From NCBI GenBank assembly GCA_029339505.1, contig JAQISU010000210.1, positions 10,429,501 through 10,493,500 on the forward strand: a stretch of 64,000 nt of DNA, in the 5' to 3' direction. How positions within the stretch are numbered: position 1 is the first letter of the stretch; the number at the start of each line of letters is the position of its first letter. The stretch comes from Unio delphinus. Lineage: Eukaryota; Mollusca; Bivalvia; Unionida; Unionidae. Positions 32,155 through 42,830 of the stretch are shown here, piece by piece. A program made the position numbers and the translations under genes. The notes beneath the pieces were generated by a model. The model worked only from the letters and a program-made list of their open reading frames with translations, had not been told where the DNA came from and ran no database searches.

Positions 32155-34230
32155 TATCCGTATTGTAAATTTCGCAATAAATCTGAAGAAAAGAGATAGT
32201 TTACAAGGATGTTATTTTATCAATTTGTACTTTCGGAGAAGAATAACATGAATTAAATTGCTTGAATAAATAAAATCTAGCCCAAATTAAATACCGGACA
32301 ACACTACGACAACCGATTCGAAAACTATTATCTATCCAAATGTTTACAAGAGAAAATCTTTGTTATACTTAGACGGTATCTTACAAAAATTATAAATTGT
32401 AGTAAATAACATGTATACCCGACATTTTAGGAGGAAAAACTAATCTTGTGGAATCTAATTTAGATAACCATGTTATTTGCAAAACCAAAATAATGATTCT
32501 TATCAGATAGAAAATGAATATGAATCAGGACAAGGTCAAGTCCAAAGTAAATATCCACAGCATATAAGCAATAAAATACCTTTTAAACAATACAAATGAA
32601 ATATACATCAGTCTCTCTCAGTAACTACATAGTATATTTCTAACATCCACTAAGTATATGGAGAAATAGTACAGAGATAAAAGGTATGTCGAGGTTCTAA
32701 TAATAGCATTGGAAGTCTCACACTGGAGTATACCATCATTTGGATTTCGGTTGGTCTAGTAAGTGCTATAAATAGTATAGTTTCCATTGCATTCAGTAAA
32801 TACCCTATTTTCTCTTACTTCACTATCACGGGCCTAAAAGGTTCGAGCGTCAGCCTCGGATGTAGGAGGTTGTGTTTTAGAACCAGGGACGTGTCATACC
32901 AAAGACTTATAAACAAAATAATACCTGTACTTGCCTCGATTCGCGCTCAGCAAAAAGATGTTAGTGTTTGGATTCGTCCGCCTGGTATCAGAATAATTTG
33001 GCTTGTTGTGACATGATAAAACGTGTCTTGACTTCATTACTATTACCTAATAACACCAACTGAAATAATTCACCTTTAGAAATTCAAATTATTTGCATGT
33101 TGCTACTTGTACACTTTTAAAGCAAATTCTAGCAAACCTTTCAAACTGAGAAGAAATGAAAACTTAATATATGTTTTATCTGTTACAGCGTGTTCTTAAT
33201 GGGGGTACGTGTATAAGTAAAAGCTGTTCAACGAAATGTAACTGGAATGTAGCTACCAATTACACCGTTATGCATGTGTGTCTGATGCATTTATATTAGA
33301 AACATGGTTTAAATCACAACTTAGGTCATTTATGGGGGGGGGCTCGTTTTTTCTACTTTCTTTTCTTTTCTTTTGTTGTTGTTGTTGGGGGGGGGGTCGT
33401 TGTTGTGTATTTTACTACCTTTACTCGATTCGGCAGAATTCCCAACAGGAATCCATTAATTTTCTTTACACTAAGTGCAATAACACAAAACTGCTGTGCA
33501 TAAATGAAAGGACAATTATTTTACTGTCACACTGATATCACAAATACCAGATATACAAAATGAGATTATTTAAGAAAATGGACCTTCTGTAACAATTCAA
33601 AGACCGAATTCCAGCTATAAAAGTAGGCGCGATAAAGAGTTAAAATAACTTTCCAATCTTGGGTTTGTATACTAACATGATATTATATATATATATATAT
33701 ATATATTCACACTTCATTTCTTTTGCATTTAATTCTGAGAGACTATTACGAGTTTGTTGAGGTTTTCTCGGAAAGGGATTTCAGTACATTACGCCTTCAG
33801 AGTTCCTTTTATTTGCATTTTATATTTATCCTAAACCGGAGAAAATCTAGTATTATGTTAAAATATATGTTATAAAACGACTCGGTTACAGATATCAGAC
33901 GATTATTATTATCACAGTCTATTCAGATCGTTGTATTCATACGATGTTTAATCGGACGTTTATCGATACCACCAGGCGATTCAAATTATCTAATCCATGC
34001 CATGTTTAGTTATTTCAGACTCTAAAATTATAAATCCAAAGCGTTTCCGTAATTGCAAAAGGATTCTACAATAATAAGAACGGTATGGTATGGACTCTCA
34101 CGTGACTATTGGTCAAATAATTCTACAATTATAACAACGGTATTTTAGGGATTCTAACCAGACTATTGGTCAATATAATTATCAACTGAGATAACACCTT
34201 TATGTCGGTATTATCTAATAATATAGAATC

Positions 34231-34276
<46 letters not shown>

Positions 34277-34859
34277 TATGTATAGTATGTGTTCTTTCGA
34301 TATATCATCATCATCGGCGTTAACTCCTTTCGCCGATTTTCTTCTATAAGATTCCTCTTGAATAGAGAAATGTGATTTGTACGTTAAACAAAGGTTGGGA
34401 GTAGGTGGTTTTATATAACCACCCGATGTGGTTATATTATTCAAAATCTTTACTGATTTTAATATTATTCTTTCTCCTTTATATGACCACCCGATGTGGT
34501 TATATTATTCAAAATCTTAACGGATTTTAATATAATTCATTTTTTCGTTTATCAATTACATTTCACAAAAACATTTGAAGAAATGACCCCTTATTGACAT
34601 GTTACTGATCCATCTTTAATTGTAAGATAGTTAGTCATGTATCTTGTTTTCTGATAACCACTAGCAACATGAGCTCAAACTGCAGGACATGTTATAAATA
34701 CATACTAAACTAATTCGTCTATCAAATATTTTTGTCCCGTTATTATTTCACATTATGACTATGGATAATGAATGTTTATCCATGCATGTTTGTGAGGGCT
34801 ATTTTAATGCAATTGCCATTGTACTTCATATTTGAGATGGAATTGGTTTGCACCTTCTC
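32155..34859. other. host intergenic DNA between element B and the GPCR
   Basis: No gene recognised. It holds a SINE remnant (32825-33035), G and T homopolymers (33335-33396), (TA)n at 33684-33706, (AAT)n at 34229-34276, and a 61-bp direct duplication around ACCACCCGATGTGGTTATAT (34420 and 34480). Confidence 0.7.
32825..33035 (+). mobile_element. tRNA-derived SINE, diverged copy
   Basis: Shares ordered blocks with the better copy at 59547-59857: a CGGGCCTAAAAGGTTCGAGC A-box region, CAGCCTCGGATG, TCATACCAAAGACTT, TGCCTCG-TTCGCGCTCAGCA and CGCCTGGTATCAG. It is heavily mutated, so an old copy. Confidence 0.65.
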
Positions 34860-36163
34860 CTATATTTGTCGCGTTGTCCTCCGACTCTTGGACTTACTTT
34901 CGTCTTTTGGATTCACTCGAAAGCACCCGAAAAACGCACTGGCGATAAATTTTCTAAATTGAAAGTTGAAGAATCCGTAGATAAACGGATTGAGAACACT
35001 GTTAAGGAAGTATGAACGAATTGCGATTGAGAAAAACACGATCTGCAGGTCTGACATTCGATTTACTAAGTAATCCTTTGAGAAATTCTGCCACATAGAC
35101 AGACAGAGATGAGGAAGAAAACTAATAAAGAAGACGACAGTAATCAGAAGCGCGATCGTGGTGTACTTATCAGAATTTATATCTTTGGACTTTCTTTGAG
35201 CCAAATGAGACACGATGCTGGGTCTCTTGAGAGCTTTTGTAAAACGGCTGCTCTTATTGCATGATTTTCTTGCCATAGTCTCACCACTTATTTCTAGGGC
35301 ATCACGGTTTTTCTCCTGGGGCGATACCATACTAGCTTTATCTTCCGATTTAACGAGCATTTTCCTTTCATCGTTGTGTCCTGATTTATCTTGGTCTACG
35401 TGTGTGTGTACGTTGCTTTCAAAATTGAAGCTTCTCTCATCATTTTGTCATCCTTTACTTGCACCTTTGTTGCCTCCTTTGGAGTGTTTTGTTCCATTTC
35501 TAAGACGTTCCTCTCCATTACTGTTTTGCTGGGCGTGCTCAACGAAGCACTATCGTCATTAGGGCTCATTAACCTATTTCTGTTTTTGTTTACTCTAATT
35601 AACTGTTTGTAAATCAACGCATACAGTACAATTAATGCTATACATGAGATAATGAACAACAGGAACTGAATTGCACTGAACGCTAGCAAATAAATCCGTA
35701 AAGACTCGTCTTTAACCGTTGTGCAGTCGTATGCCTGAATGGCCTCTGGTCCCGGGAATTGGTACATCTAGTGCCACGATTGAATAGAATATAATACATT
35801 GCCAGGAAATAACAATGGCAATCAGTGTAGAAACGACACAGATGAACTTTGCCTGTACAACCGTGATCTGTTTCTTGAATGGAAGACAAATTTTCCTGTA
35901 TCGTTCTGTCGCTATGGCAAGTAGAATTATTCCAGAGGATATAATACAGACAAAAGTCATCATTCTGAGTACCTTGCAAGCTGTAACATCTGGAAACAAA
36001 TAGAAAAACCTCATGTCGATTATTTCCATTGGCATTGCTATAAAACATGTCACTAGATCGAATACTGCTAAGATGACAATAAAGCAATTGGTGGGACTGC
36101 TATTTGTCTTATAACCGTAGAAATAACAAACAAAAGCATTGCCAACAATCCCCGTGAACATCA
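34860..36163 (-). pseudogene. rhodopsin-family GPCR, main part, split by element C
   Basis: Reading from 36163 leftwards: the rest of helix 1 (GIVGNAFVCYF, with the conserved Asn), helix 2 (VILAVFDLVTC), helix 3 with ATERYRKI (DRY-type ERY), helix 4 and the second extracellular loop. A frameshift near 35745 occurs in that loop (VPIPG / PEAIQAYDC), then helix 5 (FLLFIISCIALIVLYALIY) and a long third cytoplasmic loop with a second, compensating frameshift near 35430-35450. Helix 6 (FFISFLPHLCL) and helix 7 (NSVLNPFIYGF, the NPxxY motif) follow, to the stop at 34860. There is no intron within this part. It resembles molluscan orphan peptide receptors; the ligand is unknown. Confidence 0.9.
36159..36163. 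other. target-site duplicate CATCA, left of element C
   Basis: The five bases before AGCAGCAGAG equal the five bases after the right end (52483-52487). The next base outward differs on each side, so the duplication is 5 bp. Confidence 0.9.
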
Positions 36164-36380
36164 AGCAGCAGAGAGGGTGAATCCTACAACATTTTTTGTT
36201 TTTATTTTTGATTATACCCTCCAAATAACACTAGACCCTTCTCGCGAAATAACTAGAAAAAAAATGACAGTGAACATGGGATTCGCATTCGCGTTTTCGT
36301 TGATGTCGCAACGTCGTTGTCACTCACCCTCTCTGCTGCTAAGGTTTACGGTGATTTTAACCGAATATTTTATCAAGTCC
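36164..36380 (+). repeat. left terminal inverted repeat, element C
   Basis: Inverse of 52265-52482 with few differences. The outer 177 bp (36164-36340) is bounded by AGCAGCAGAGAGGGTGA and TCACCCTCTCTGCTGCT. The interior differs from that of element B, so only the bounding motifs and a few short words are conserved. The ATPase gene ends inside it. Confidence 0.95.
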
Positions 36381-37022
36381 GATACGATATCGTGTCCTAG
36401 GGTCTGCTAAATTTATTGTCACAAATCCGTGTGGTTTTGACTGAGCGTGACTAAAGAAATTTCTAAATTGATTATGATTCATATCACCGCTGCACCAGGT
36501 CTGATGAATATTTCGTAGCGTATGAGTATCAACGCCGTTAAATACACACAACACATTGCAATTATCTCTGATCACTTTTGGTATCTGAGTGTATCGTTGA
36601 GTGACATAGATCACATCAGTGTTTTTATGCCTGCCTCGGGAAAATATTCTAGCAGGATTTTTTTGATTATCTAACATGATATCATCGTATACCACTAAAT
36701 TGTTAATACTTCCATCGATGTCTTCCACGGAAGGGGCTTCCTCTATATCAGTAATAAACTCAATAAAATCTTCATCGATTTGAAATTCTTTTGCTTTCTC
36801 GTTAAAATCCTTTAGCACTTCATAGCATCGCTGATCGTCTACACTCGGGGCTATTAAATACAATTTGTTCCATTTCATCCATCTCGTTATCAAATTAAGT
36901 AGCAGTTGTGTCTTTCCGCTTCCAGATGGTCCGATTATAATCATTCTAATTGAATTCGGCAACATTTCATGATGTTTAATAGGTTCCCGTCGTCGGGTAG
37001 CTGAATAATCAATTATATTCAT
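36357..37022 (-). CDS. FtsK/HerA-type (A32-like) DNA packaging ATPase (element C)
   Basis: An intact frame of 221 residues from MNIIDYSATRRREPIKHH. Walker A GPSGSGKTQLLL (about residue 30), Walker B NLVVYDDIML (about 108), SRGRHKNTDVIYVTQRYTQIP, and a C-terminal DPRTRYRIGLDKIFG. The stop falls inside the left terminal repeat. Virion DNA packaging is the family role. Its ATG is 17 bp from the ATG of the PLA2 gene on the other strand. Confidence 0.95.
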   Translation of the reverse strand: MNIIDYSATRRREPIKHHEMLPNSIRMIIIGPSGSGKTQLLLNLITRWMKWNKLYLIAPSVDDQRCYEVLKDFNEKAKEFQIDEDFIEFITDIEEAPSVEDIDGSINNLVVYDDIMLDNQKNPARIFSRGRHKNTDVIYVTQRYTQIPKVIRDNCNVLCVFNGVDTHTLRNIHQTWCSGDMNHNQFRNFFSHAQSKPHGFVTINLADPRTRYRIGLDKIFG

Positions 37023-37039
37023 GCCGTTATATATAAATT

Positions 37040-37571
37040 ATGGATCTATATTGTGTGAAGTGTAAAAAACGTACTGGCACAGATGACTTGACGACGATTA
37101 CAACTAAATATAACCGATCAGCGCTTTCTGGTAAATGAGTACAATGTAGTACAAAGAAATTTAGATTTGTTTCTAAACCCAAGGAACTCAAGGAACCTTT
37201 AAAAAAAAAAACTAGGAGGTGATATCGCAGCCAAGCTAACTAAACTCCCTGGAACTCCATGGGCAAAATACCCTGGAGAAAAACACCTTCCAGGATATAG
37301 CTACTGTGGACCGGGAACAAGACTTGATATCAGACTCAATGATCAAAATCAGCCCCGACCCGGTGAGGAACCAATAAACGCTATTGATAAGGCCTGTCAC
37401 CTTCATGATGTATCTTATAAAAGCAGTAATCTGCAGCACAGGCATCTAGCAGATGTGAAATTAATTCATGCGTTAAATGCTATTTCTGATAAATCTTTCA
37501 AAGAAAAATTGAATTCCTTTTTGATAAAATCGGCTATGAAAAGTAAATTGATGTTAGGTGCTGGTAATTAA
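37040..37571 (+). pseudogene. zinc-ribbon plus phospholipase A2 protein, stop and frameshift (element C)
   Basis: Start MDLYCVKCKKRTGTDDL. A TGA replaces the third zinc-ligand codon (TGT in B and D) about 45 residues in. A second break is an A11 run at 37201-37211, where the in-frame copy has A10. The PLA2 half is otherwise well kept: LPGTPWAKYPGEK, YSYCGPGT, CHLHDVSYKSS, and a Lys-rich end (KSAMKSKLMLGAGN). The stop at 37569-37571 lies 7 bp before the integrase start. Confidence 0.85.
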
Positions 37572-37578
37572 TAACAAC

Positions 37579-38529
37579 ATGGAATCTATTTATTATTCCC
37601 CAAGAGGATACTGGAGAGGTAAATCAGCAATCCATAAACTCGCTAGCGCTGCAAAAGTGAAAAAAACAACTGCGGCTAATTGGTTATCCAAACAGGCAAT
37701 ATGGCAAATTTATCTACCACCGCCTAAACAAATTCAATTCTCGCATTTTGATGTGACAGTTCCTAATGAAGTTCATCAGGCTGATCTATTATTTCTGCCA
37801 CATGATCGTGGTTACAAATACGCATTAACCGTAGTTGATATTGCAAGTCGATACAAAGAAGCAGAACCGTTAAAAACAAAATCAGCCACTGAAGTGGCTT
37901 CTGCATTTGAAAGGATTTATCGAAGGAGTCCTCTGCACTGGCCAAATCTATTACAAATTGATCCTGGCAAGGAATTTCAGGGTGCAGTGTTATCAATAAT
38001 GAAAAATCATAAAGTCACTATCAGACGAGGACATACTGCGCTACATCGTGATCAGGCAATTGTAGAAGGGTTTAATCGGACTCTTGCTGAACGGTTATTT
38101 GGATATCAATACGCAAAAGAATTCATCCAAGAAAAAAGATCCCGTGAATGGGTTAAAAGGTTACCAGCTGTGATTACTGCACTGAATAACGAGATTACTA
38201 GAACCATCAACATGAAACCTATCAACGCGATTAAAAAGAAGTCGATACCTGAAAAACCACAAAAAAATTTTAGCGTTTCCCAACCAATTCTTGGTAGTAA
38301 TGTCATTGTGAGGTACTTATACGAACCAGGAGAGCTTGAGGGTGGCACAAAAAGGGCTACTGATCCTATTTGGAGTGTTACTGCACACAAGATATCTAGT
38401 ATAACACGATCTACGGGTAGACCTCCAATCTATAAACTGGATTCAACTGCCCTTCAACGGGGTTTTACTAGACAACAATTACAAGTGATACCTGAGGATA
38501 CTCAATTACCACCGCATGGGCTTAACTAG
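37579..38529 (+). CDS. Polinton retroviral-type integrase (element C)
   Basis: The 316-residue protein is intact from MESIYYSPRGYWRGK (the upstream ATG at 37558 is less likely because B and D start at MESIYYSP). It has an N-terminal helix-turn-helix-like region (AAKVKKTTAANWLSKQ). The rve core has Asp in VHQADLLFLP, Asp in LLQIDPGKEFQG and Glu in QAIVEGFNRTLAE, with 34 residues between the last two. A C-terminal SH3/chromo-like domain contains GSNVIVRYLYEPGELEGG and RGFTRQQLQVIP. The residue after the Glu is Gly where B and D have Arg. The 3' end overlaps the PolB gene by 8 bp, convergently. It joins linear Polinton DNA to host DNA. Confidence 0.93.
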   Translation: MESIYYSPRGYWRGKSAIHKLASAAKVKKTTAANWLSKQAIWQIYLPPPKQIQFSHFDVTVPNEVHQADLLFLPHDRGYKYALTVVDIASRYKEAEPLKTKSATEVASAFERIYRRSPLHWPNLLQIDPGKEFQGAVLSIMKNHKVTIRRGHTALHRDQAIVEGFNRTLAERLFGYQYAKEFIQEKRSREWVKRLPAVITALNNEITRTINMKPINAIKKKSIPEKPQKNFSVSQPILGSNVIVRYLYEPGELEGGTKRATDPIWSVTAHKISSITRSTGRPPIYKLDSTALQRGFTRQQLQVIPEDTQLPPHGLN

Positions 38530-41500
38530 CACCCTTGCGTCTATTGCACTCAAGACAAGTCAACATCACATTATTTCTGACATGACCGAGATTGTTATTT
38601 TTTCTGTCAACGGTGAATTGGCGAGGATCCTTATCCGAATACTGCCAACGCATTATACAATTGCACCTTGCGCAGTGATTATTTTGTTGTTGCTTCAAAG
38701 TGATTATTAATTCAGCATCAATATCAAATTCTCGTTGTTTTTTTTTTGTCTTGTTGTTTGTAACCGGAGAGTTTTTTATCAATAATATCATTATCATCGC
38801 CAATGATTTCATCATCGCCACCAATGATTTCATCATCGACGACAATTCTTCGAAGTTGATTTATTTTTCGTACTCTAGACACTGCGAGATAGACTAAATT
38901 CGACCATTCTATGCGATTATCTACCATCCAAACAATTGTATCCGATATAGTCAATCCCTGTGAAGAGTGTATTGTTGCTGCATAACCTAGCGTCCATGGG
39001 GATTTATTAGCACGCAATGCATCTTCAACGACATTGATATCAACCAGCACAATATCATTTAATACGAGAATCTTCTTTTCACGCCCTGACTCTGTCAGGC
39101 CTGGAATATCAACTTCAATGTTCTGTTTTCGTGTATCCGATGGCCTATAACAGAGGGGCACTGGAAGCGTTGCAAATTTTTGTTTATGCAATTCAAATAA
39201 CTTCATCTGAAGTGTGTCCCTGACTATTTTTCTACTTGCAATGATTAAATCATTTGGTCTCCACGCTTCCCAAAACTCATTCATGGGAGTTTCCGAAATT
39301 ATTTCACGGGCTATTTCACACTGGATTCTATCCGGTTGTAATCTAATTAATTTCTTCAATTCTTTTAATTTTTCATCAAGTGATCTATGATCGGTATCAA
39401 TTTCTTCATAATAGTCTACAAAACCCTTTAGCCATTCATGGGGGGATGCACCGACAAATGGTGGTGGTTGCCCGTGATCACCGCACATGACGACTTTTGT
39501 ATTCTTCAATAACAACCACTCAAGAAATATTTTTAAGACATCTTCGGACACTGTGTCTATTTCATCCCAAATGATAATTTCAGGAATAAATTTCTCTCCC
39601 ATGCGCTCAGGAGTCCATTTATCTCCCTTCCATCTAAAGAAACTATGATAAGTGCAAGCATTTACCCCTCTCTGTATCATTTCTCTTGCAAGTCTATGAG
39701 TTGGTGTTAGAACAATCATGTTTGGATTGGAAACACGAAATAACTCAATTACCCGGGTTGTTTTTCCTGACCCGCCACAACCGTTTAAATAAACTGTTTT
39801 ATACAGGCATATTGGATCAGAAATCGGTGGTGCACTAGAAAATTCTGAACACTGATTGCTTTCTAAGTAATTATTTTCAATGGTAACATCTGCTGATGGA
39901 ATATAATCATGAAGCATTTCTTTCTTAATTCTCCATGACCCCCAATTCTCGTTGCCAGTAGCCTTAAAATCAGCCATTTTGCTATTTATGTAAAATGAGT
40001 CAGTAGCAACTCTAACTGCGGTGGTAGGAAATCTATTGATCATTGAAAACAGATTGATAGAAGCATAACCAAGCATAGAAGCTCTCAAATGTGTGTACTG
40101 CGGATTGTATCCATCAGTGTAAGTAACAATTGTACCCAATTTGGTTCCATCGGACATAAATGCGTCCTTACGATTGACATATAGGCCCCTATTCGTTAAA
40201 TCCGTGATTACAAAATCGTATTCAGCATTGTCTATAATCAATCGTGAAGAATATCTCGTATTATCATATTTGCCACCTTGGGTAAATTTACCGATTATTC
40301 TTTGTCCAAGGTCTTTTGCTTCATTGTTTCTGATTTCAAATAACTGTTTGGACCAATCCATGATTTGTTGTTCACTGAAATTTGAAAACAGTTTTCGCTC
40401 TTCGCTAATTATTTTTTCTAGATCAGGTTGTGGTAAAGAGACTGATTTCTGTGCTCGATAGGATATAATTGCTTCACTGACAATTAATGATTTTAACATC
40501 TTACAATCAAGCATATACCGTAATAACACTATTGGCATCCAGTGTTTTTCAGACATGTGTTTACCAATCCAAAGATAACTACACGGATGAAGTCCTGTAG
40601 CCATTTCAAATGATACTACACAAGCGAATCCGGTTAAATCAAAATCAGGCAGTGGTCCATTAATAGCAACACGGGTCATTTCGTGTGTAGGGTGTCCAAA
40701 TCGTTTGAAATATTTCTCACACTCTCCATACCCAAGAAAACTTCCTGGATAACACGCAATCATATCAACTGAAATAACGGTATCAGCGGTGTATTTTGTA
40801 TTCCATAATCATCCATGGCCGTATTCAAGACAAGACAATTTGACCTCTGATAAGAACTCACTTCGTGTTGGTTTCCACGCGTTTTTCTTCCTAGCAAAAT
40901 GTGCTACAACTGATGGAAGTGTAAAACAGTTTGCTAATAATTGATCGTTGTCTTCCTCCAGAGAACTCTGGGGAGAAAACTCACTAGCTAGTTGTTTCAT
41001 TTGATTATGCAGTTCTTCAGTACGGTACAATTCTCCGTTGGGCCTTACAAACTGATCAAATCTACATTCTTCGTCTGAAGTACTATGAAATAGCCACATT
41101 GACACGGGATCGTTTTTACTCAAACGGTAAATAGCATCAAATAATTTCTGCTCTGAAAAAAACTCTTCGGTTCCAAACAGAGTTTGGGATAGATATTTTA
41201 CGGTTCTATCCCGTGGAAATATTGTTACTGCAGATGACCACGCGTGTTCGTTATGATCAATAATCTGTATTGGGGTTCCATTTTTATTATATTTCGATTC
41301 GTATAATACTTCACCGGTGATTGTCCTTACCGATATTGGAAATCTCAATGATGTTTCTAATTTGGCTATATCTTGAATTGTTGCCCCATGCTGTTTCACT
41401 GTCAGTTCCCATTCGGTTATTTTTTTTCGTCTTAGATCAGTTAGTTTATTTCCCCGGGACGCATTTGTGAAGTGTTCCATTATTCGTGCTGCTACACAAT

Positions 41501-42008
41501 TGAGCCCTGTCGAATATTTCATGGGTGCTAGTTTTGCAATATCAGGTTTGTCATTGAGCGGATATATCCCGTAAACAACTGCTGTGACAGGATAAGATCT
41601 TTCGTAGTAGGGTTTATCAAGTCCAGTCAAAATTCCTGGTTTTGAATCCTGAGTCACAGTGACAGTTTTTTTGTCCTTAAGAATAGGCTCGTATTTGTCC
41701 CTAATGATCCATTTTCCATTATCACGGATAAGGAATTTTATTCGAAAAAAATTTCTTTCTTCCCCAAGACGTGAGATTATCACTGCTGCTTTTTCATCAT
41801 TCATGGTAGCGTCAACAACACCATCAATTCGAAATGTTGACCAACAATGAGCTGCCCCATCACGCTTGAATTCATTAAAACAGTCTCTGATTTTACTAAT
41901 CAAGGTTCTATCAAGAATTTTATTCTTTGGTGTATCAGAAACTCTATCAAGATTGAATTGAACACTTTTCCAGGGCTTAATTTTCGATAATCTCTCGAAC
42001 TCCTCCAT
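38522..42008 (-). pseudogene. PolB DNA polymerase-SF1 helicase fusion, one stop and one frameshift (element C)
   Basis: From MEEFERLSKIKPWK at 42008: an N-terminal domain of ~380 residues (LNCVAARIMEHFTNASRG, FDQFVRPNGELYR) with no exonuclease signature I can see, then a TGA (40809-40811) where B has GGA. Next come palm motif A (ISVDMIACYPGSFLG), KFTQGGK, a motif B-like RASMLGYASINLF and motif C VATDSFYI. A full SF1 helicase set follows: NGCGGSGKTTR, IIIWDEID, VVMCGDHGQPPPF, GYAATIHSSQGLT and NLVYLAVSRVR. An A10 run (38738-38747) shifts into an HNH-like tail, CARCNC ... PRQFTVDRKNN ... LTCLECNRRKG. Protein-primed replication is the family role; a fused SF1 helicase is uncommon in described Polintons as far as I know. 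Confidence 0.88.
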
Positions 42009-42050
42009 ACTATAATTAAAACAAGTATTTAAATGAAAGATTTAAGTATA
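42009..42050. promoter_or_regulatory. 42-bp divergent spacer, PolB/Cys-rich gene (element C)
   Basis: It lies between the PolB ATG (42008, minus) and MNHCKW (42051, plus). The length is identical to the element B spacer. AT-rich, with TATAATTAAAACAAGTATTT and ATTTAAGTATA. The Cys-rich ORF could instead start at 42033 (MKDLSI), but B has no such extension. Confidence 0.5.
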
Positions 42051-42401
42051 ATGAATCATTGCAAATGGCTTATGATTGGATCAGTGACACCGTGTAACAA
42101 ATCATGCAGAAATGAATTCTGTTGGTATCATATGCAAAGCTTTCGTCGTGGAAGCCTTGGTCCGTTACCCTGTATTCGATGTGGGGTTGGGGTTAGGAGA
42201 AGGTCGCAATTATGTCTTAGGTGTGGCGGCAAACGATACAGGGAACTAAAACGCTATTATGACAAACGAATAAAAAATGGACAATCAATCAGAAATTATG
42301 AACCTGACACTGACAAAGTCAGCGACAAAATCATAAGATTCCCTCAAGACTACATTGAAAGATTCTCCAGTGATGTTATTAATGAATTAGACAAACAATA
42401 G
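42051..42401 (+). CDS. small Cys-rich zinc-binding protein (element C)
   Basis: The 116-residue protein starts MNHCKWLMIGSVTPCNKSC. Its Cys/His pattern matches the element B orthologue: CNKSC, FCWYH, CIRCGVG, CLRCGGKRYRELKRYYDKR. It has a longer Asp/Lys-rich C-terminus (DTDKVSDKIIRFPQDYIERF). The open frame and strong conservation between divergent elements suggest function was kept until recently. A zinc-dependent DNA- or protein-binding role is likely; nothing more specific is visible. Confidence 0.82.
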   Translation: MNHCKWLMIGSVTPCNKSCRNEFCWYHMQSFRRGSLGPLPCIRCGVGVRRRSQLCLRCGGKRYRELKRYYDKRIKNGQSIRNYEPDTDKVSDKIIRFPQDYIERFSSDVINELDKQ

Positions 42402-42431
42402 TTAGTATACAAATGAACCAAGGGAGTTATC

Positions 42432-42830
42432 TCCCTTAGCGGCTGGGTATTGTTTTATAAGAAAAGAAATATTTTCTTTTTTTTTAGTGTTTAAGTCAAA
42501 TATTCTGTCTCATTTAAATACCGTGAAACACCATTAATAAGTATTTTAAGAAAATAAAATAACACCCTGTGGATTGCTGTATTAAGTTACCTTTATATAC
42601 TTTCTCCCTTAGATTGTGTTAACTTGTTTTATGGGTTATTGCGATTCAGCGGCTGGGCATTGTTTTGTAAGAAAAGAAATGTTTTCAAACAATTATATTC
42701 TTTTTTCTAGTGTTTAAGTCAAATATGCTGTCTCATTTAAATACTGTGAAACACCATTAATAAGTAATTCAAGAAAATAAAATAGCATACCTTGCGGATT
42801 GCTGTATTAAGTCCCTTTATATACTATATG
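42432..42830. repeat. ~200-bp direct duplication with the conserved non-coding block
   Basis: Two diverged copies (about 42432-42600 and 42644-42830) share GCGGCTGGG-ATTGTTTT, AGTGTTTAAGTCAAATAT, CTGTCTCATTTAAATAC and GGATTGCTGTATTAAGT. Each contains the block also found at 23873-23930 in element B. The second copy is about 13 bp longer. Confidence 0.88.

Noticed and set aside
35430..35770. Introns to explain the GPCR frame changes
   Set aside because: The coding sequence runs through both sites with only a one-base frame change and no room for an intron.
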